The notes under the pieces are model-generated. The model worked only from the letters and a program-made list of their open reading frames with translations, was not told where the DNA came from and did not search any database. 51,510 bases of DNA from a virus: positions 1 through 51,510 of the IMG/VR virus record IMGVR_UViG_3300005295_000004; one strand, 5' to 3'. Positions 6,875 to 15,346 of the stretch are shown piece by piece. Positions within the stretch are counted from its first letter, which is position 1, and each line of letters starts with the position of its first letter. The translations under genes were made by a program, and so were the position numbers.

Positions 6875-7203
6875 TGATGTGACGCCAAGTAGGTTTGTAG
6901 AGCGTTGAGGGTTGCGATAGCGGTCGCAAGCTTGTCATTTGCTGCCGCATCTTTCGCGGTGTACAAATCACGAGCAATGTCTAACGCATCGCGCACGTTG
7001 TCGGCCTGCGCCAAAATGTTCTTTGCGTCGGGTGCGGTCAGCTTGTGGGCGCGCACAGCGACCGCCGTCACATCATAGATTGCGGACACCGTGGTGTAGG
7101 CCACTGCCAGCTTGTCGTTAAACGATCTGACAGGGAACGAGGCGCACGCAGTGATTGCCAGCGCAATCAGCAATGTTAGAAACGAATAAAAATACCGCGT
7201 CAT
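6871..7203 (-). CDS. small phage lipoprotein
   Basis: A 110-aa protein with a type II signal peptide: short basic start MTRYFYS, hydrophobic FLTLLIALAI and lipobox ITAC, predicting lipidation at Cys20. The mature part is helical and Asp/Ala-rich, without the proline-rich look of Rz1-type o-spanins. Its place between a membrane protein and the end of the lysis cassette suggests a role in the host envelope at lysis. A spanin function is possible but unsupported, since no clear partner i-spanin is seen. ATGA overlap upstream. Confidence 0.8.
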   Translation of the reverse strand: MTRYFYSFLTLLIALAITACASFPVRSFNDKLAVAYTTVSAIYDVTAVAVRAHKLTAPDAKNILAQADNVRDALDIARDLYTAKDAAANDKLATAIATLNALQTYLASHQ

Positions 7204-7577
7204 GTGGTGGGCTCCGTAGGGGTTGGGGGTTTCTTGCGTGGGTCTGCATCTAACAGCGGCGGGTTAGCCACTGTCAAGGCATCAGCACCTTTGCGCGTCA
7301 TCGTGAGTGGCGCAATGGTTGAGGTCTGACGGCTGTACATCGCCCACAAGCCTGCGCCAATCGTGACGAGCTGCAACGCGTCGGCGCTGTAGCCCTGCAA
7401 CTGTTCGTCAGTGATGCCGAGGTGAAACCAGCGAATCAGAATAGACGCGATTTGCGATAGGCCCGCAATGACGCCGGCCACCTGTGCAGGCGACGTATAC
7501 CAAGGGGCTGCAGGAATGATCGGTTGCGTGGGGGCAACCGCACTTGCAGGAATGTTGTTGTAAATTTCGCCGGTCAT
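7200..7577 (-). CDS. putative holin or lysis-associated membrane protein
   Basis: About 125 aa from ATG 7577, chosen because it overlaps the endolysin stop as ATGA. It contains two hydrophobic segments (AQVAGVIAGLSQIASILI and ALQLVTIGAGLWAMY) separated by a short loop (HLGITDEQ) and a charged, proline-rich C-terminus (DADPRKKPPTPTEPTT). Two short membrane helices with a charged tail fit a class II holin, and it directly follows the lysis-enzyme candidate. No holin family signature is recognised, so the assignment rests on topology and context. Confidence 0.65.
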   Translation of the reverse strand: MTGEIYNNIPASAVAPTQPIIPAAPWYTSPAQVAGVIAGLSQIASILIRWFHLGITDEQLQGYSADALQLVTIGAGLWAMYSRQTSTIAPLTMTRKGADALTVANPPLLDADPRKKPPTPTEPTT

Positions 7578-8056
7578 GTCGTAGGCTCCGGTAGTGGCGC
7601 GCGTTGGATGGTGAGAGTATGCCCCAATTCCCACGGGACAAGGTCAGAAAAATGCGCCATAGCCGCCTTAGAACTCGTTAAGCGCCATTGGCTCGTAGCG
7701 GTTGGGTCTGCGACCCGTGCGAGGCCGAGCGCAATGCAGCCGCGTAGCTCGCGCGCCCAGTTCGCTGGATGGATCAAGACCGCCGACCGGAAGCCCGGCA
7801 CCGGCCAGTGTGTCACGTCAAGCTCGCGATTCACGAGCGCGAACGTGTGAGGGTGTGCCGGCGTATCGTGCAACACAAGTTCATAGGTGCCGTATGGCAC
7901 GCATGACACACCGGGCTCGCCGCCATCTTCGCCGGGCTCATTGCCGGCAACCCAAGGGCGCTCTATGGTATGCAGCCGGTTGTTAGTGCCGGCGATTTCC
8001 ATTACGCCCAACGTTTCAAACTTCGTGAACGTGTCACGCGTAAGAATAAGTTTCAT
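7574..8056 (-). CDS. DUF5675 family protein, putative cell-wall lysis enzyme
   Basis: 160 aa from ATG 8056 (MKLILTRDTF), chosen over a longer frame because the upstream gene stops at 8059. Hallmarks are TIERPW, GVSCVPYGTYELVLHDTPAHP and HPANWARELRGCIALG. The HP...GCI arrangement resembles the His/Cys active-site layout of L,D-transpeptidase-like folds. DUF5675 proteins recur in phage lysis cassettes and are often proposed as endolysins, though the activity is not established here. No other muralytic gene is seen in the lysis block. The tape measure carries a separate transglycosylase domain. Confidence 0.75.
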   Translation of the reverse strand: MKLILTRDTFTKFETLGVMEIAGTNNRLHTIERPWVAGNEPGEDGGEPGVSCVPYGTYELVLHDTPAHPHTFALVNRELDVTHWPVPGFRSAVLIHPANWARELRGCIALGLARVADPTATSQWRLTSSKAAMAHFSDLVPWELGHTLTIQRAPLPEPTT

Positions 8057-8058
8057 GG

Positions 8059-8286
8059 TTAAGGATGCATGTGGGATAAGGCCCATTGTGCAACAGCAAC
8101 GACGGTGCCGCCGATTGCAGCCGAGCCCGAGCACAACGCCAGCAACACGCGCATACCGCCTTTGTTCTGATTCATGTGATCGTTTAACGTGGCAACAGTC
8201 ACCTGCATGGCTGACACATCGTTAGCCAACGTTTCAAGCTTCGCTGTAATTTGCCCTAGCATGAATGGGACGTTATCAGTTTCCAT
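8059..8286 (-). CDS. small coiled-coil plus transmembrane protein (lysis-associated)
   Basis: A 75-aa protein with an N-terminal amphipathic/coiled-coil stretch (GQITAKLETLANDVSAMQVTVATLNDHMNQ) and one C-terminal membrane helix (VLLALCSGSAAIGGTVVAVAQW). This matches the architecture of haemolysin XhlA/DUF1515-like proteins encoded beside phage endolysins. It may help the holin or anchor at the inner membrane. The 2-nt spacing to the DUF5675 gene indicates co-translation. Confidence 0.75.
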   Translation of the reverse strand: METDNVPFMLGQITAKLETLANDVSAMQVTVATLNDHMNQNKGGMRVLLALCSGSAAIGGTVVAVAQWALSHMHP

Positions 8287-8332
8287 AGTAATTTCTAGTA
8301 GATGTTGGTTAATGGATGAATGAGGCGGCGCA

Positions 8333-10606
8333 CTAATGCACTTTCTTTTTAAGGGCGTTCAGTTCTTCGCGCAAGGCTTTGATTTGCTCTTGCTGTTCCT
8401 GCACAACGCTAAGTAACAACACACCTACACGGTCGTATTGAACGCCATCAGGGCGACCATCTTTGTCATACACCACAAGCCGAGGTTCAACCGCTGCTAC
8501 ATCTTCAGCGATCAAGCCGTAATACCAATCGGTTTTTGAATCGGCTTCTGCTTTCGAGTGGTAACGCACGGCCTGCAACTTCATCACTTCACCATTCAAG
8601 CTGTTGCCTAGTGGCGTGATGTCTTTCTTGTAACGACGCGATGAAGTAGAGCGCAACAAGCGGTTGCCGTTGCCGTTGTCAATCACGGCATTGGCGGCGG
8701 TTGCTGTGGTGCCCACGACAGGGAACGCAACACGGTCGGATGTATCAAACGTGATTAGATCGTTGCCGCTGTTGACGTTGCGAAACCATGCGTAATTTAG
8801 CGAGTCGTCAGAACCCAACGACCATGCATCCGAACCGTCAGTTAATTTAATACTTGCATTGTCAGTGCTTGAGCATGCGCCGCAAGTGATGACGAGGCCG
8901 TTAGTGCTGGCTTGTGTTATCTGCACACCGTCAGATGATGCGGCAGCGGTCACAGTCAACGCGGTGCCGCTACTTGGCGCATTGATCGTGACGTTACCTG
9001 CGGCAGCTACGCGCAGGCGTTCAGCGCCATTACTGCCTAACGCCATCGGGGTATTAGATTGAGTGCCGATTACACCTGAATATGCGGCAAGACCAGTGAA
9101 TAAAGTGTTACCTCCTGAATTTTCAACACCTGTCCACAACGTAGCTCCGGTATTAGTAAATCGATCAAACATAGCCGCTGTAGTTGTGCCTGCACGATCA
9201 ACAGGAATCGACTGCGTAGCCGCAGGCATGTTAATGACACTGGCGATATTATTCGCAGCATTAACAATTAAAGGCGAACTGCCAGCCACACCGTTGACTG
9301 TTAAAGCAACTCCACTTGTAGGCGCGTTGATTACAAAATTACCCGTAGAATTTAAAGTCGTGCGTGCAACACCTGCACCTGTGTATTGCGTGATTGTTCC
9401 GACGTTGCCTGCACTGCGGCCAACTGTCAGCCAAGGGTTTACATTCGATGCAGTATCGTCTGCAACATCAAATTGCATCGTGCTTGAAGATATCAACGAA
9501 CGCCATAAACGTGAGCCTGACGCCGCCGCGCTTTCGTTCCATGTAAGAATTGGTACAGTTGTATTTATCTGCAACGCGCCGGTTGCGTTAGTCAACCCGA
9601 AAATGTGTTGCGCACTCCATGTGGGCGCAATCGCTTGTGACAGCGCCGGAGCGCCATCGCTACGTAAGAATGTGCCGGCGCTACCATTGACCGCAGTCAA
9701 ACCGATGGTTGCAGTAGGATTCGCAGAGGTGCCGCCGGTTGGCGGTGTGGCGCAAGTGCCATCACCACGTAGATAAGTGCCGCTGTTACAAGTGCCGCCC
9801 CATAAGCCGGTTACATCGCCAGACGCCGCAACGCTAAACGCGCTCGTGCCGTTGCCCTTGGCAATACCCGTCAACGTTGCAACACCAGTGCCGCCGGCCG
9901 CAGGGTTCAGCGTACCGGATATCGCAAGGGTGCCCGAAGTTGTGACAGGCGAGCCGGTGACGCTGAAGCCTGACGGCACCGTCAGTGCAACACTCGTTAC
10001 AGTGCCCGTGCCAGTCGCGGGAGTTTGGCAGCTACCATCGCCGCGCAAGAATGTTGACGATGAGCAAGTGCCCGACCATGTGGCGATCACATCAGAAGAA
10101 CCTGCGACGCTAAAGGCACTCGTGCCGTTGCCTTTAGCGATGCCGGTCAGCGTTGTTACACCTGTGCCGCCATGCGCAGCGTTGACCGTAGGTAAGTCAC
10201 CATTGACGACAGTACGAAGCGACAGCGCGCCCGTGGTGCCGTCTGGCGTGGCAAGGAATGAGTTTGCAGTCTGACCCGTTGCGAAGTTAAGCGTTAGTGT
10301 GCCGGTGTTGGTGATCGGTGAACCGGTCACGCTGAACACTGACGGGGCCGACAGGCCCACGCTGTTGACGGTGCCGCCGCCGGCACCGGGCGGTGTCTGG
10401 CAGCTACCATCGCCGCGCATGAACGTTGTGCTGTTGCACGTACCGCTGAACGTCGCAAGGATGTCCGACGATACCGCCGCAGTCGTCACATAGGTGGACG
10501 GATTACCCTTTAGGATACCGGCTGCAGGGTTAAAGTATTGAAACGTTGCACCCAGCGCCGTAGCGCTAAGCAACAATGAAGCAACAAGCGTATAAAACTT
10601 TTTCAT
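8333..10606 (-). CDS. tail fibre with tandem repeats and C-terminal S74 (endosialidase-type) chaperone
   Basis: 757 aa from ATG 10606, which overlaps the preceding stop (ATGA). The N-terminus (MKKFYTLVASLLLSATALGA) looks like a Sec signal peptide, odd for a virion part. Residues ~50-300 hold three repeats built around GTCxSxTxLRGDGxCxTP, FSVTGSP and GGTGVxTLTGIAKGNGTSAFSV. The C-terminal ~100 residues (RRYKKDITPL, YGLIAEDVAAVEPRLV, then a coiled coil) are a Peptidase_S74 intramolecular chaperone that trims itself after trimerisation. Likely the host-recognition fibre or its outer part. Confidence 0.88.
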   Translation of the reverse strand: MKKFYTLVASLLLSATALGATFQYFNPAAGILKGNPSTYVTTAAVSSDILATFSGTCNSTTFMRGDGSCQTPPGAGGGTVNSVGLSAPSVFSVTGSPITNTGTLTLNFATGQTANSFLATPDGTTGALSLRTVVNGDLPTVNAAHGGTGVTTLTGIAKGNGTSAFSVAGSSDVIATWSGTCSSSTFLRGDGSCQTPATGTGTVTSVALTVPSGFSVTGSPVTTSGTLAISGTLNPAAGGTGVATLTGIAKGNGTSAFSVAASGDVTGLWGGTCNSGTYLRGDGTCATPPTGGTSANPTATIGLTAVNGSAGTFLRSDGAPALSQAIAPTWSAQHIFGLTNATGALQINTTVPILTWNESAAASGSRLWRSLISSSTMQFDVADDTASNVNPWLTVGRSAGNVGTITQYTGAGVARTTLNSTGNFVINAPTSGVALTVNGVAGSSPLIVNAANNIASVINMPAATQSIPVDRAGTTTAAMFDRFTNTGATLWTGVENSGGNTLFTGLAAYSGVIGTQSNTPMALGSNGAERLRVAAAGNVTINAPSSGTALTVTAAASSDGVQITQASTNGLVITCGACSSTDNASIKLTDGSDAWSLGSDDSLNYAWFRNVNSGNDLITFDTSDRVAFPVVGTTATAANAVIDNGNGNRLLRSTSSRRYKKDITPLGNSLNGEVMKLQAVRYHSKAEADSKTDWYYGLIAEDVAAVEPRLVVYDKDGRPDGVQYDRVGVLLLSVVQEQQEQIKALREELNALKKKVH

Positions 10607-11322
10607 GATACTGGCACCCACAGACCGATTCCGGTTGAATACTTCAAAGTCATATTTGCATATTGCGGTAAAGTAATATCCGCAATCAATCGAAATTGAT
10701 TTAGCGGGTTTGAACTACCGTCTAATGCGCCAAGCGTTACAGCGTTTAAGCCGTTCAAATTGGTGATGATCAACTCTTGCCCGTTGATCACGTTGGTGCG
10801 CGATATACCAGTGATACGCGCTGCACCTAACGTGGGGTTGACTTCCCAAAATCCGATTCCTCGCTGTAGCGCAAAATCACTCGTGACGCCCGCAGGGATA
10901 TTAGTCGATTGTACCCCCACCGCGCCACCTATGGGGCTGTACGCGAACCATCCAGTAATAACACTGTCAGGGTCGTTAGTGTTGTCCGCAACCATGTTCA
11001 TAAAGAACGTTGTAGGTGTTACAGCGCTTTGCACAACTTGGCCGATGCCGTAGCCGCCTTGATACGTCACCACATCAGGATTAAACGGGTAGCAGCCGCC
11101 GGCAGCGATCCACGCAATGTGTGCGGTGATCATCTTCAGAATGCCGTTCATGTCTTCGCCGTCAGGCGGAATCGCGCCCGGGTCAAGTGTCATCGTGATA
11201 GGCGGGAAACCTAACGCAAACGATGCTTGCCCCGGCGTGGGTGTCGGCGTGTATGGGATTGGATTTGCTGCGCCCGCATTCGCAAACGCAACTACAAGGC
11301 TGGGGGGTACTGCTGTAGACAT
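10603..11322 (-). CDS. tail fibre-like protein, paralogue of the gene at 11324
   Basis: 239 aa from ATG 11322 (MSTAVPPSLV), chosen because the preceding gene ends at 11324. The N-terminal ~120 residues share FELGFPPxTM, PDGEDMNGILKMITAHxxW and YPFNPDVVTYQGGYGIGQVV with the upstream fibre gene. A tandem duplication of the attachment domain with a different C-terminal half is the likely history. The C-terminal part (ITNLNGLNAVTLGAL, ending GLWVPVS) is beta-rich. It probably forms part of the fibre/adhesin set. Confidence 0.78.
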   Translation of the reverse strand: MSTAVPPSLVVAFANAGAANPIPYTPTPTPGQASFALGFPPITMTLDPGAIPPDGEDMNGILKMITAHIAWIAAGGCYPFNPDVVTYQGGYGIGQVVQSAVTPTTFFMNMVADNTNDPDSVITGWFAYSPIGGAVGVQSTNIPAGVTSDFALQRGIGFWEVNPTLGAARITGISRTNVINGQELIITNLNGLNAVTLGALDGSSNPLNQFRLIADITLPQYANMTLKYSTGIGLWVPVS

Positions 11323-11323
11323 T

Positions 11324-12454
11324 TTAAGAAAGCTCCGCCCATAAAACGATACCGGCACCGCCGGAGACATCCACCCTATAGGTCTGCCCTGCAGGCACGA
11401 TAAACGATAGCGCGATAATGTCGGCCCCGTCATCGCTTGCGCGGTACATCACGTCAACACCGCCCACCCGTGCCACAGCAAAACCAACGCTATTGCATGA
11501 AACGTTGACCATGATCGGCCGGCCTGTAGAGTTCACGTATGTAGTGAACGCGCCGCGCGCTGGGTTTGACCATGTTTGTATTACGCTGCCCAACATCAGC
11601 AGCAACGTTGCCGCGATGGTGTTCGCTGAGACTGCTTGTACAAAGGCAGTTGTTGCAACGCGTGTGGTGTTATCGGTCGCGCCCGCAATCGTAGCTGCAT
11701 ACAAGTAGCCGAGGTTGTCACGCTTCGCGATGGTGTTCGCTGTGGGGCTAACATCAATCGGCAACGCTGCAGGCGCGAACGTCAGAAAAATATCGGTGCC
11801 GTTTCCGTACACTGCAGTAGGTGATGCGAAACCACCTTGAGGAACAACCACACCCACACCGCCGGCAGTGCGCACAGTCGTAACGAATGCACCTGTAGTG
11901 TTGTTGACAATCAACCAGCTTTGCACGTTGTTAGGCAAAACGATTTGTTGATTACCTACAAGCGCGCCTGACAAAACCAAGATACTTCGCGCAGCCTCTT
12001 GAGGCGTAAGCGTACGCGTGGCTCCGGTCAATGTGTTAACAGGCGTCAAGCCGTATGAATACAGCGGCACCCAACCCGTACTTGCAGGGTCGTTAGGATC
12101 GTCAAGGTTGCCCGCCGAAAGGTTATACCAAACAGTCAGGCCGTCAGTTGAACCTAACAGCGTGCCGACTTCATAGCCGCCGATTGCTACTGCCACGTCA
12201 GCGCTGTATGGGTAAAGCTTGCCGCTTTGTGCATACACCTGATGCGTGCTGATCATGTACAAAATGCCGTTCATGTCAGGGCCAAGCATAGGCTTACCGC
12301 CGGCAATCACAGGTAGCATCGTTAGAGGCGGAAAGCCTAACTCGAACGATGCCCGCTGCGTTGTTAGTGGTGTAGCCGGAATCGTATTACGATCACCGGG
12401 CGCAGCGCTGATTGCAAACGCTTCGGGGATAAATTGCGGTAATGGTGCGCCCAT
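11324..12454 (-). CDS. tail fibre protein
   Basis: A 376-aa protein. Residues 1-120 carry the shared module FELGFPPLTM, PDMNGILYMISTH and YPYSADVAVAIGGYEVG. The middle is beta-rich, and ATDNTTRVATTAFV near residue 265 is a classic phage tail-fibre repeat motif. The C-terminal ~90 residues (FTTYVNSTGRPIMVNVSC..., ending GGAGIVLWAELS) look like a receptor-binding tip domain seen on many fibres. It follows the DUF2612 (gpI-like) gene, the usual place for fibre genes in contractile-tail operons. Confidence 0.85.
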   Translation of the reverse strand: MGAPLPQFIPEAFAISAAPGDRNTIPATPLTTQRASFELGFPPLTMLPVIAGGKPMLGPDMNGILYMISTHQVYAQSGKLYPYSADVAVAIGGYEVGTLLGSTDGLTVWYNLSAGNLDDPNDPASTGWVPLYSYGLTPVNTLTGATRTLTPQEAARSILVLSGALVGNQQIVLPNNVQSWLIVNNTTGAFVTTVRTAGGVGVVVPQGGFASPTAVYGNGTDIFLTFAPAALPIDVSPTANTIAKRDNLGYLYAATIAGATDNTTRVATTAFVQAVSANTIAATLLLMLGSVIQTWSNPARGAFTTYVNSTGRPIMVNVSCNSVGFAVARVGGVDVMYRASDDGADIIALSFIVPAGQTYRVDVSGGAGIVLWAELS

Positions 12455-12457
12455 CGG

Positions 12458-13108
12458 TTACGGCCTCTTGTAGAACACGCCCTGATTAAACGGCAGGGCT
12501 CCGGGGGCTCCTTTGAAGCCGAAATAAACATCAATCGGGATAACTGTCACCGAGTAGAATACACCTGCAGGGTGAGGCATCGCGTTCGATTGCGTAAGGA
12601 TAGCGAACTCAACCGGCGTGAGTACGAAATTAAAAACGAACTCCATCGCCATGTTGCCGAGGTCGCGAACAAATGCGCGCCCACGATGCGGGAACAAATT
12701 ACGCAGCAACTGATTGATGCCCGGCGCTGTGGTGCTTGTGATGTTCGCCAATGCTTTTACAAGCACGAGCACGCGATAGGCATCGTCGGGTAACTCATAG
12801 CTTGTTGTGACTTCATTCTCACGTGCAAAACGACCTTGGGACATCGGTGTCCAATCGTCGGGATTGCTCGCATTATCAAAACCTACAATCGGGTCATTGC
12901 CGGGTATTTGCAGCAAGCGCGAAACGCCTACTATCTTGCCCCATATATCAAGGCCGAAACCTTCGGCAGTGTTCACATTCCATACAGCATTGTAGAACGC
13001 TTCCATGTTCGCGCGCGGGTCGATGTACTCATTCATATTTTGAACAAGTTGCACCAACGTGGGCGAGTTGGCGTACTGCGAAATGATGGTGCGTTCTACA
13101 TCAATCAC
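12458..13108 (-). CDS. DUF2612 baseplate/tail protein (gpI-like)
   Basis: A 216-aa protein starting MIDVERTIISQYANSPTLVQL, with AVWNVNTAEGFGLDIWGKIVGVSRLLQI and a YRVLVLVKALANITSTTAPGINQLLRNLF stretch, the hallmark layout of DUF2612. These proteins occupy the P2 gpI/Mu gp48 position, linking the baseplate wedge to the fibres. The C-terminus ends in a PGALPFNQGVFYKRP tail. ATGA-type overlap with baseplate J and a short gap to the fibre gene. Confidence 0.88.
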   Translation of the reverse strand: MIDVERTIISQYANSPTLVQLVQNMNEYIDPRANMEAFYNAVWNVNTAEGFGLDIWGKIVGVSRLLQIPGNDPIVGFDNASNPDDWTPMSQGRFARENEVTTSYELPDDAYRVLVLVKALANITSTTAPGINQLLRNLFPHRGRAFVRDLGNMAMEFVFNFVLTPVEFAILTQSNAMPHPAGVFYSVTVIPIDVYFGFKGAPGALPFNQGVFYKRP

Positions 13109-14316
13109 GTGAGCACCACAGTGATGTTTGCAGGGTCTACGGTCGGCGCTTGATCAATGCCGGCAATGATCGAATTCAACGCACCGGGGCCGCTCGTGCC
13201 GATCAAGATTGACAAGATAGAAACTTCAGGGCCGATGCGTGACACAGGGCCAACGAATTTCGATGCAAGGATAGTCCCGCCAATGCGGATGCGTTGCGAA
13301 CCATCAAGACCGTTGAAAGCTGCAACAATCGCAGCTTTGACAAGTGCGTCGATGTTTGAAGGCAACGAACTAGAGTCCGTCAATTCCACACGAAAGAAAA
13401 TCGGCAGCGGCGCAGGGCGTTCAAACGTGATCGTATAAGTTGGGTAAGGCGGCGTGTAACTGGTATCAGGAACGATCACAGTTGTGTTGCCATTCATGTT
13501 GCAACCTAAATCCTTTTTGATATAGATCGCATTGCCAATCGCTTGACCTTCACCACCAACAACAGCGACATAAACAGAGTGGGGCAATAATGGGTAATTG
13601 GTTGCGCCATAAGGCAACGTCGCATCAGTAACGTTTTCAGTCACGAACACATCAAGCACGTCAGGCACGTTGAACACGTTCGCGTAAATCGATTCTTTGG
13701 ACCCGTGGGCATTCAGTGCAACACTGTTGTAACGCCGGAATTCAAACTCTGCGCGCGATTCAACAAAGCGACCAAGCACGCCCGGCGCTGGGTTGTTGAT
13801 AGAATCCCAACCGGGAATTGCTTTGTAAATCGTCGTCAGTGTATTTGCAGGGCATGGTACAGGGCCATCAACAACGTTAGCAAAACTCAAAGTGATGGTG
13901 CCTGACAACGGAATCTGACCGCCATCTATGCACACGTAACGATTGCCGCTTGTGTCTTGCGCTTGAGCGCCAACCGGTATGTTGGTGCCGAAATTGCCAG
14001 TGCATTGACACGCAACAACAGTCGGCGCACCGGGCGAGCGATCAAGGAAATAGATTCGCGCAATGCCGTCTTGGTAGATGCCGTCAGCCGTATCGGGGTT
14101 CACTTGATTAACGATGTTGGCAAACACCGCGTTGGCATCAGCCACAATCGCAGCCGTGCTTGATGCAAGCTGACCTTGCGGCGTGTTTAACGCTGGGTTG
14201 AGATTGCCGCCAAACGCTTCGTTGTAATCCTGTTGAACGCCGGCAAGAATAGCGGCCTCTTGGGGCACTTCTAAGCCTTCAGGCGTGAAAACAACCGATG
14301 GAACGTTAGTAGTCAT
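13105..14316 (-). CDS. baseplate J-like protein
   Basis: A 403-aa protein with the Baseplate_J pattern. The N-terminus MTTNVPSVVFTPEGLEVPQEAAILAGVQQDYNEAFGGNLNP is followed by TPQGQLASSTAAIVADANAVFANIVNQVNPDTADGIYQDGIARI, a central SLNAHGSKESIYANVFNVPDVLDVFVTENVTD region and a C-terminal IDALVKAAIVAAFNG segment. It forms the wedge that hooks the baseplate around the tail tube. Overlaps both neighbours by 1-4 nt. Confidence 0.92.
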   Translation of the reverse strand: MTTNVPSVVFTPEGLEVPQEAAILAGVQQDYNEAFGGNLNPALNTPQGQLASSTAAIVADANAVFANIVNQVNPDTADGIYQDGIARIYFLDRSPGAPTVVACQCTGNFGTNIPVGAQAQDTSGNRYVCIDGGQIPLSGTITLSFANVVDGPVPCPANTLTTIYKAIPGWDSINNPAPGVLGRFVESRAEFEFRRYNSVALNAHGSKESIYANVFNVPDVLDVFVTENVTDATLPYGATNYPLLPHSVYVAVVGGEGQAIGNAIYIKKDLGCNMNGNTTVIVPDTSYTPPYPTYTITFERPAPLPIFFRVELTDSSSLPSNIDALVKAAIVAAFNGLDGSQRIRIGGTILASKFVGPVSRIGPEVSILSILIGTSGPGALNSIIAGIDQAPTVDPANITVVLT

Positions 14317-14669
14317 TATGCAAGGCTCACTGTGCCGGTTTGCCCGTCTTCGGTTGTGAATGTCACTTGCCCTGTGACGTCACGCCCTTGAAATGCTTGG
14401 ATTGTACACTGCGCGTTGACGACCGTGGGCACCGTCAGTGCAGCCGCCTGCATGTACTCTTGGAACAACGTCACGGGTGGCGCTTCGCCTAAAATCTCGG
14501 TGAAATAGGGGATGCCGATAGTGACGTCATACCAGCATTCACCAAGGAAGGTGCGCAGCGCGCTCGCGACGTCCTGCGAAACCTGATAGGGCGCTTGTGC
14601 AAACGCGATGTTGCCGGCCGCGTCTACGACTAAATCCCACAGGGTCAAATCGAGTAGTAGGGTTTTCAT
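14316..14669 (-). CDS. gp25/GpW-like baseplate wedge protein
   Basis: A 117-aa protein: LLLDLTLWDLVVDAAGNIAFAQAPYQVSQDVASALRTFLGECWYDVTIGIPYFTEILGE. The QDVASALRTFxGECWYDxxxGIPYF signature is that of gp25-like/DUF2634-type wedge proteins, always found just before baseplate J in such operons. It probably contacts the inner tube end and the sheath. It overlaps the spike gene by 4 nt and shares one base with baseplate J. Confidence 0.85.
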   Translation of the reverse strand: MKTLLLDLTLWDLVVDAAGNIAFAQAPYQVSQDVASALRTFLGECWYDVTIGIPYFTEILGEAPPVTLFQEYMQAAALTVPTVVNAQCTIQAFQGRDVTGQVTFTTEDGQTGTVSLA

Positions 14670-15346
14670 GTCGGCGGGTCCGATGGAACTGTAGCGCCAC
14701 CGGGTTGCACGCCCGGCACCAAATGCGTGTGAGTATGCACACTCGTGCCCTCGGCTACCACATCGTCAGTAAACACCGCGCCCTGCGTGCCTATAACGTC
14801 GCCGTCAAGGGTGATCGTAGGGGCTTGCAACGTAATCGCCGTGGGCGACACCACCTTGACGCCTGCAGCGCTCAACTGCACGTACTGCATGATGTCTGCG
14901 CCATTGTGCCAGCCCCCGACGTAGAGGGCGTCAGCGTAGTTAAACGACCGGGCAGACCCCGGAGGTGCGCCCGGCGATGGCTGACGGGTCAGCGCCGCGT
15001 CAGGGGCTTTACGGATGGCCGAGATATCACGCGACGCGAACACACATATGCCGAGGTCGCCCGGCTCCGGGTCAAGGATGACGGCGTTAGAGCCGCCCAT
15101 GAGGCGAACGTACGGCGCTTTAAAAACGGTGCCAGCGGGCACCGTCGTGTTATCGCCCGCGACTTGATCAACCAGCAACTGCAAATCGACAGTGCCGGCT
15201 TGAGTGATACCGCCGGCATTCGTGCAAGCCTTCACACGCACAAGCGTGCAAGTAGCCATGCGCCCCATGAGCTGCTGAACGATGAACACAAGCGCCGAAT
15301 AATCATCGGCAACATCAGCGGGGGTTTGTAGCGGTGATGAACTCAT
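14666..15346 (-). CDS. central spike/baseplate V-like protein (Gp138 type)
   Basis: 226 aa from ATG 15346, which overlaps the hub stop as ATGA. The N-terminal OB-like region (CTLVRVKACTNAGGITQAGTVDLQLLVDQVAGD...VPYVRLMGGSNAVILDPEPGDLGICVFASRDIS) matches Gp138/gpV-like spikes. A repetitive beta-helix-like stretch follows (ITLQAPTITLDGDVIGTQG). The tip region has HTHTHLVPGVQPGG, whose HxHxH resembles the metal-binding apex of P2 gpV-type needles. It would form the membrane-piercing tip under the tail tube. Confidence 0.85.
   Translation of the reverse strand: MSSSPLQTPADVADDYSALVFIVQQLMGRMATCTLVRVKACTNAGGITQAGTVDLQLLVDQVAGDNTTVPAGTVFKAPYVRLMGGSNAVILDPEPGDLGICVFASRDISAIRKAPDAALTRQPSPGAPPGSARSFNYADALYVGGWHNGADIMQYVQLSAAGVKVVSPTAITLQAPTITLDGDVIGTQGAVFTDDVVAEGTSVHTHTHLVPGVQPGGATVPSDPPT

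Noticed and set aside
6871-7203. Rz1-type o-spanin
   Set aside because: It has a lipobox but is too long, not proline-rich, and has no nested or adjacent i-spanin, so it is described only as a lipoprotein.
8859-10493. Several plus-strand frames opposite the tail fibre
   Set aside because: They are antisense to a repetitive S74 fibre. The long open stretches arise from its Thr/Gly/Ala codon bias.
14597-15331. 244-aa plus-strand frame opposite the spike gene
   Set aside because: Arg/His-rich composition, no neighbours in that direction, and the minus-strand protein is a clear spike.
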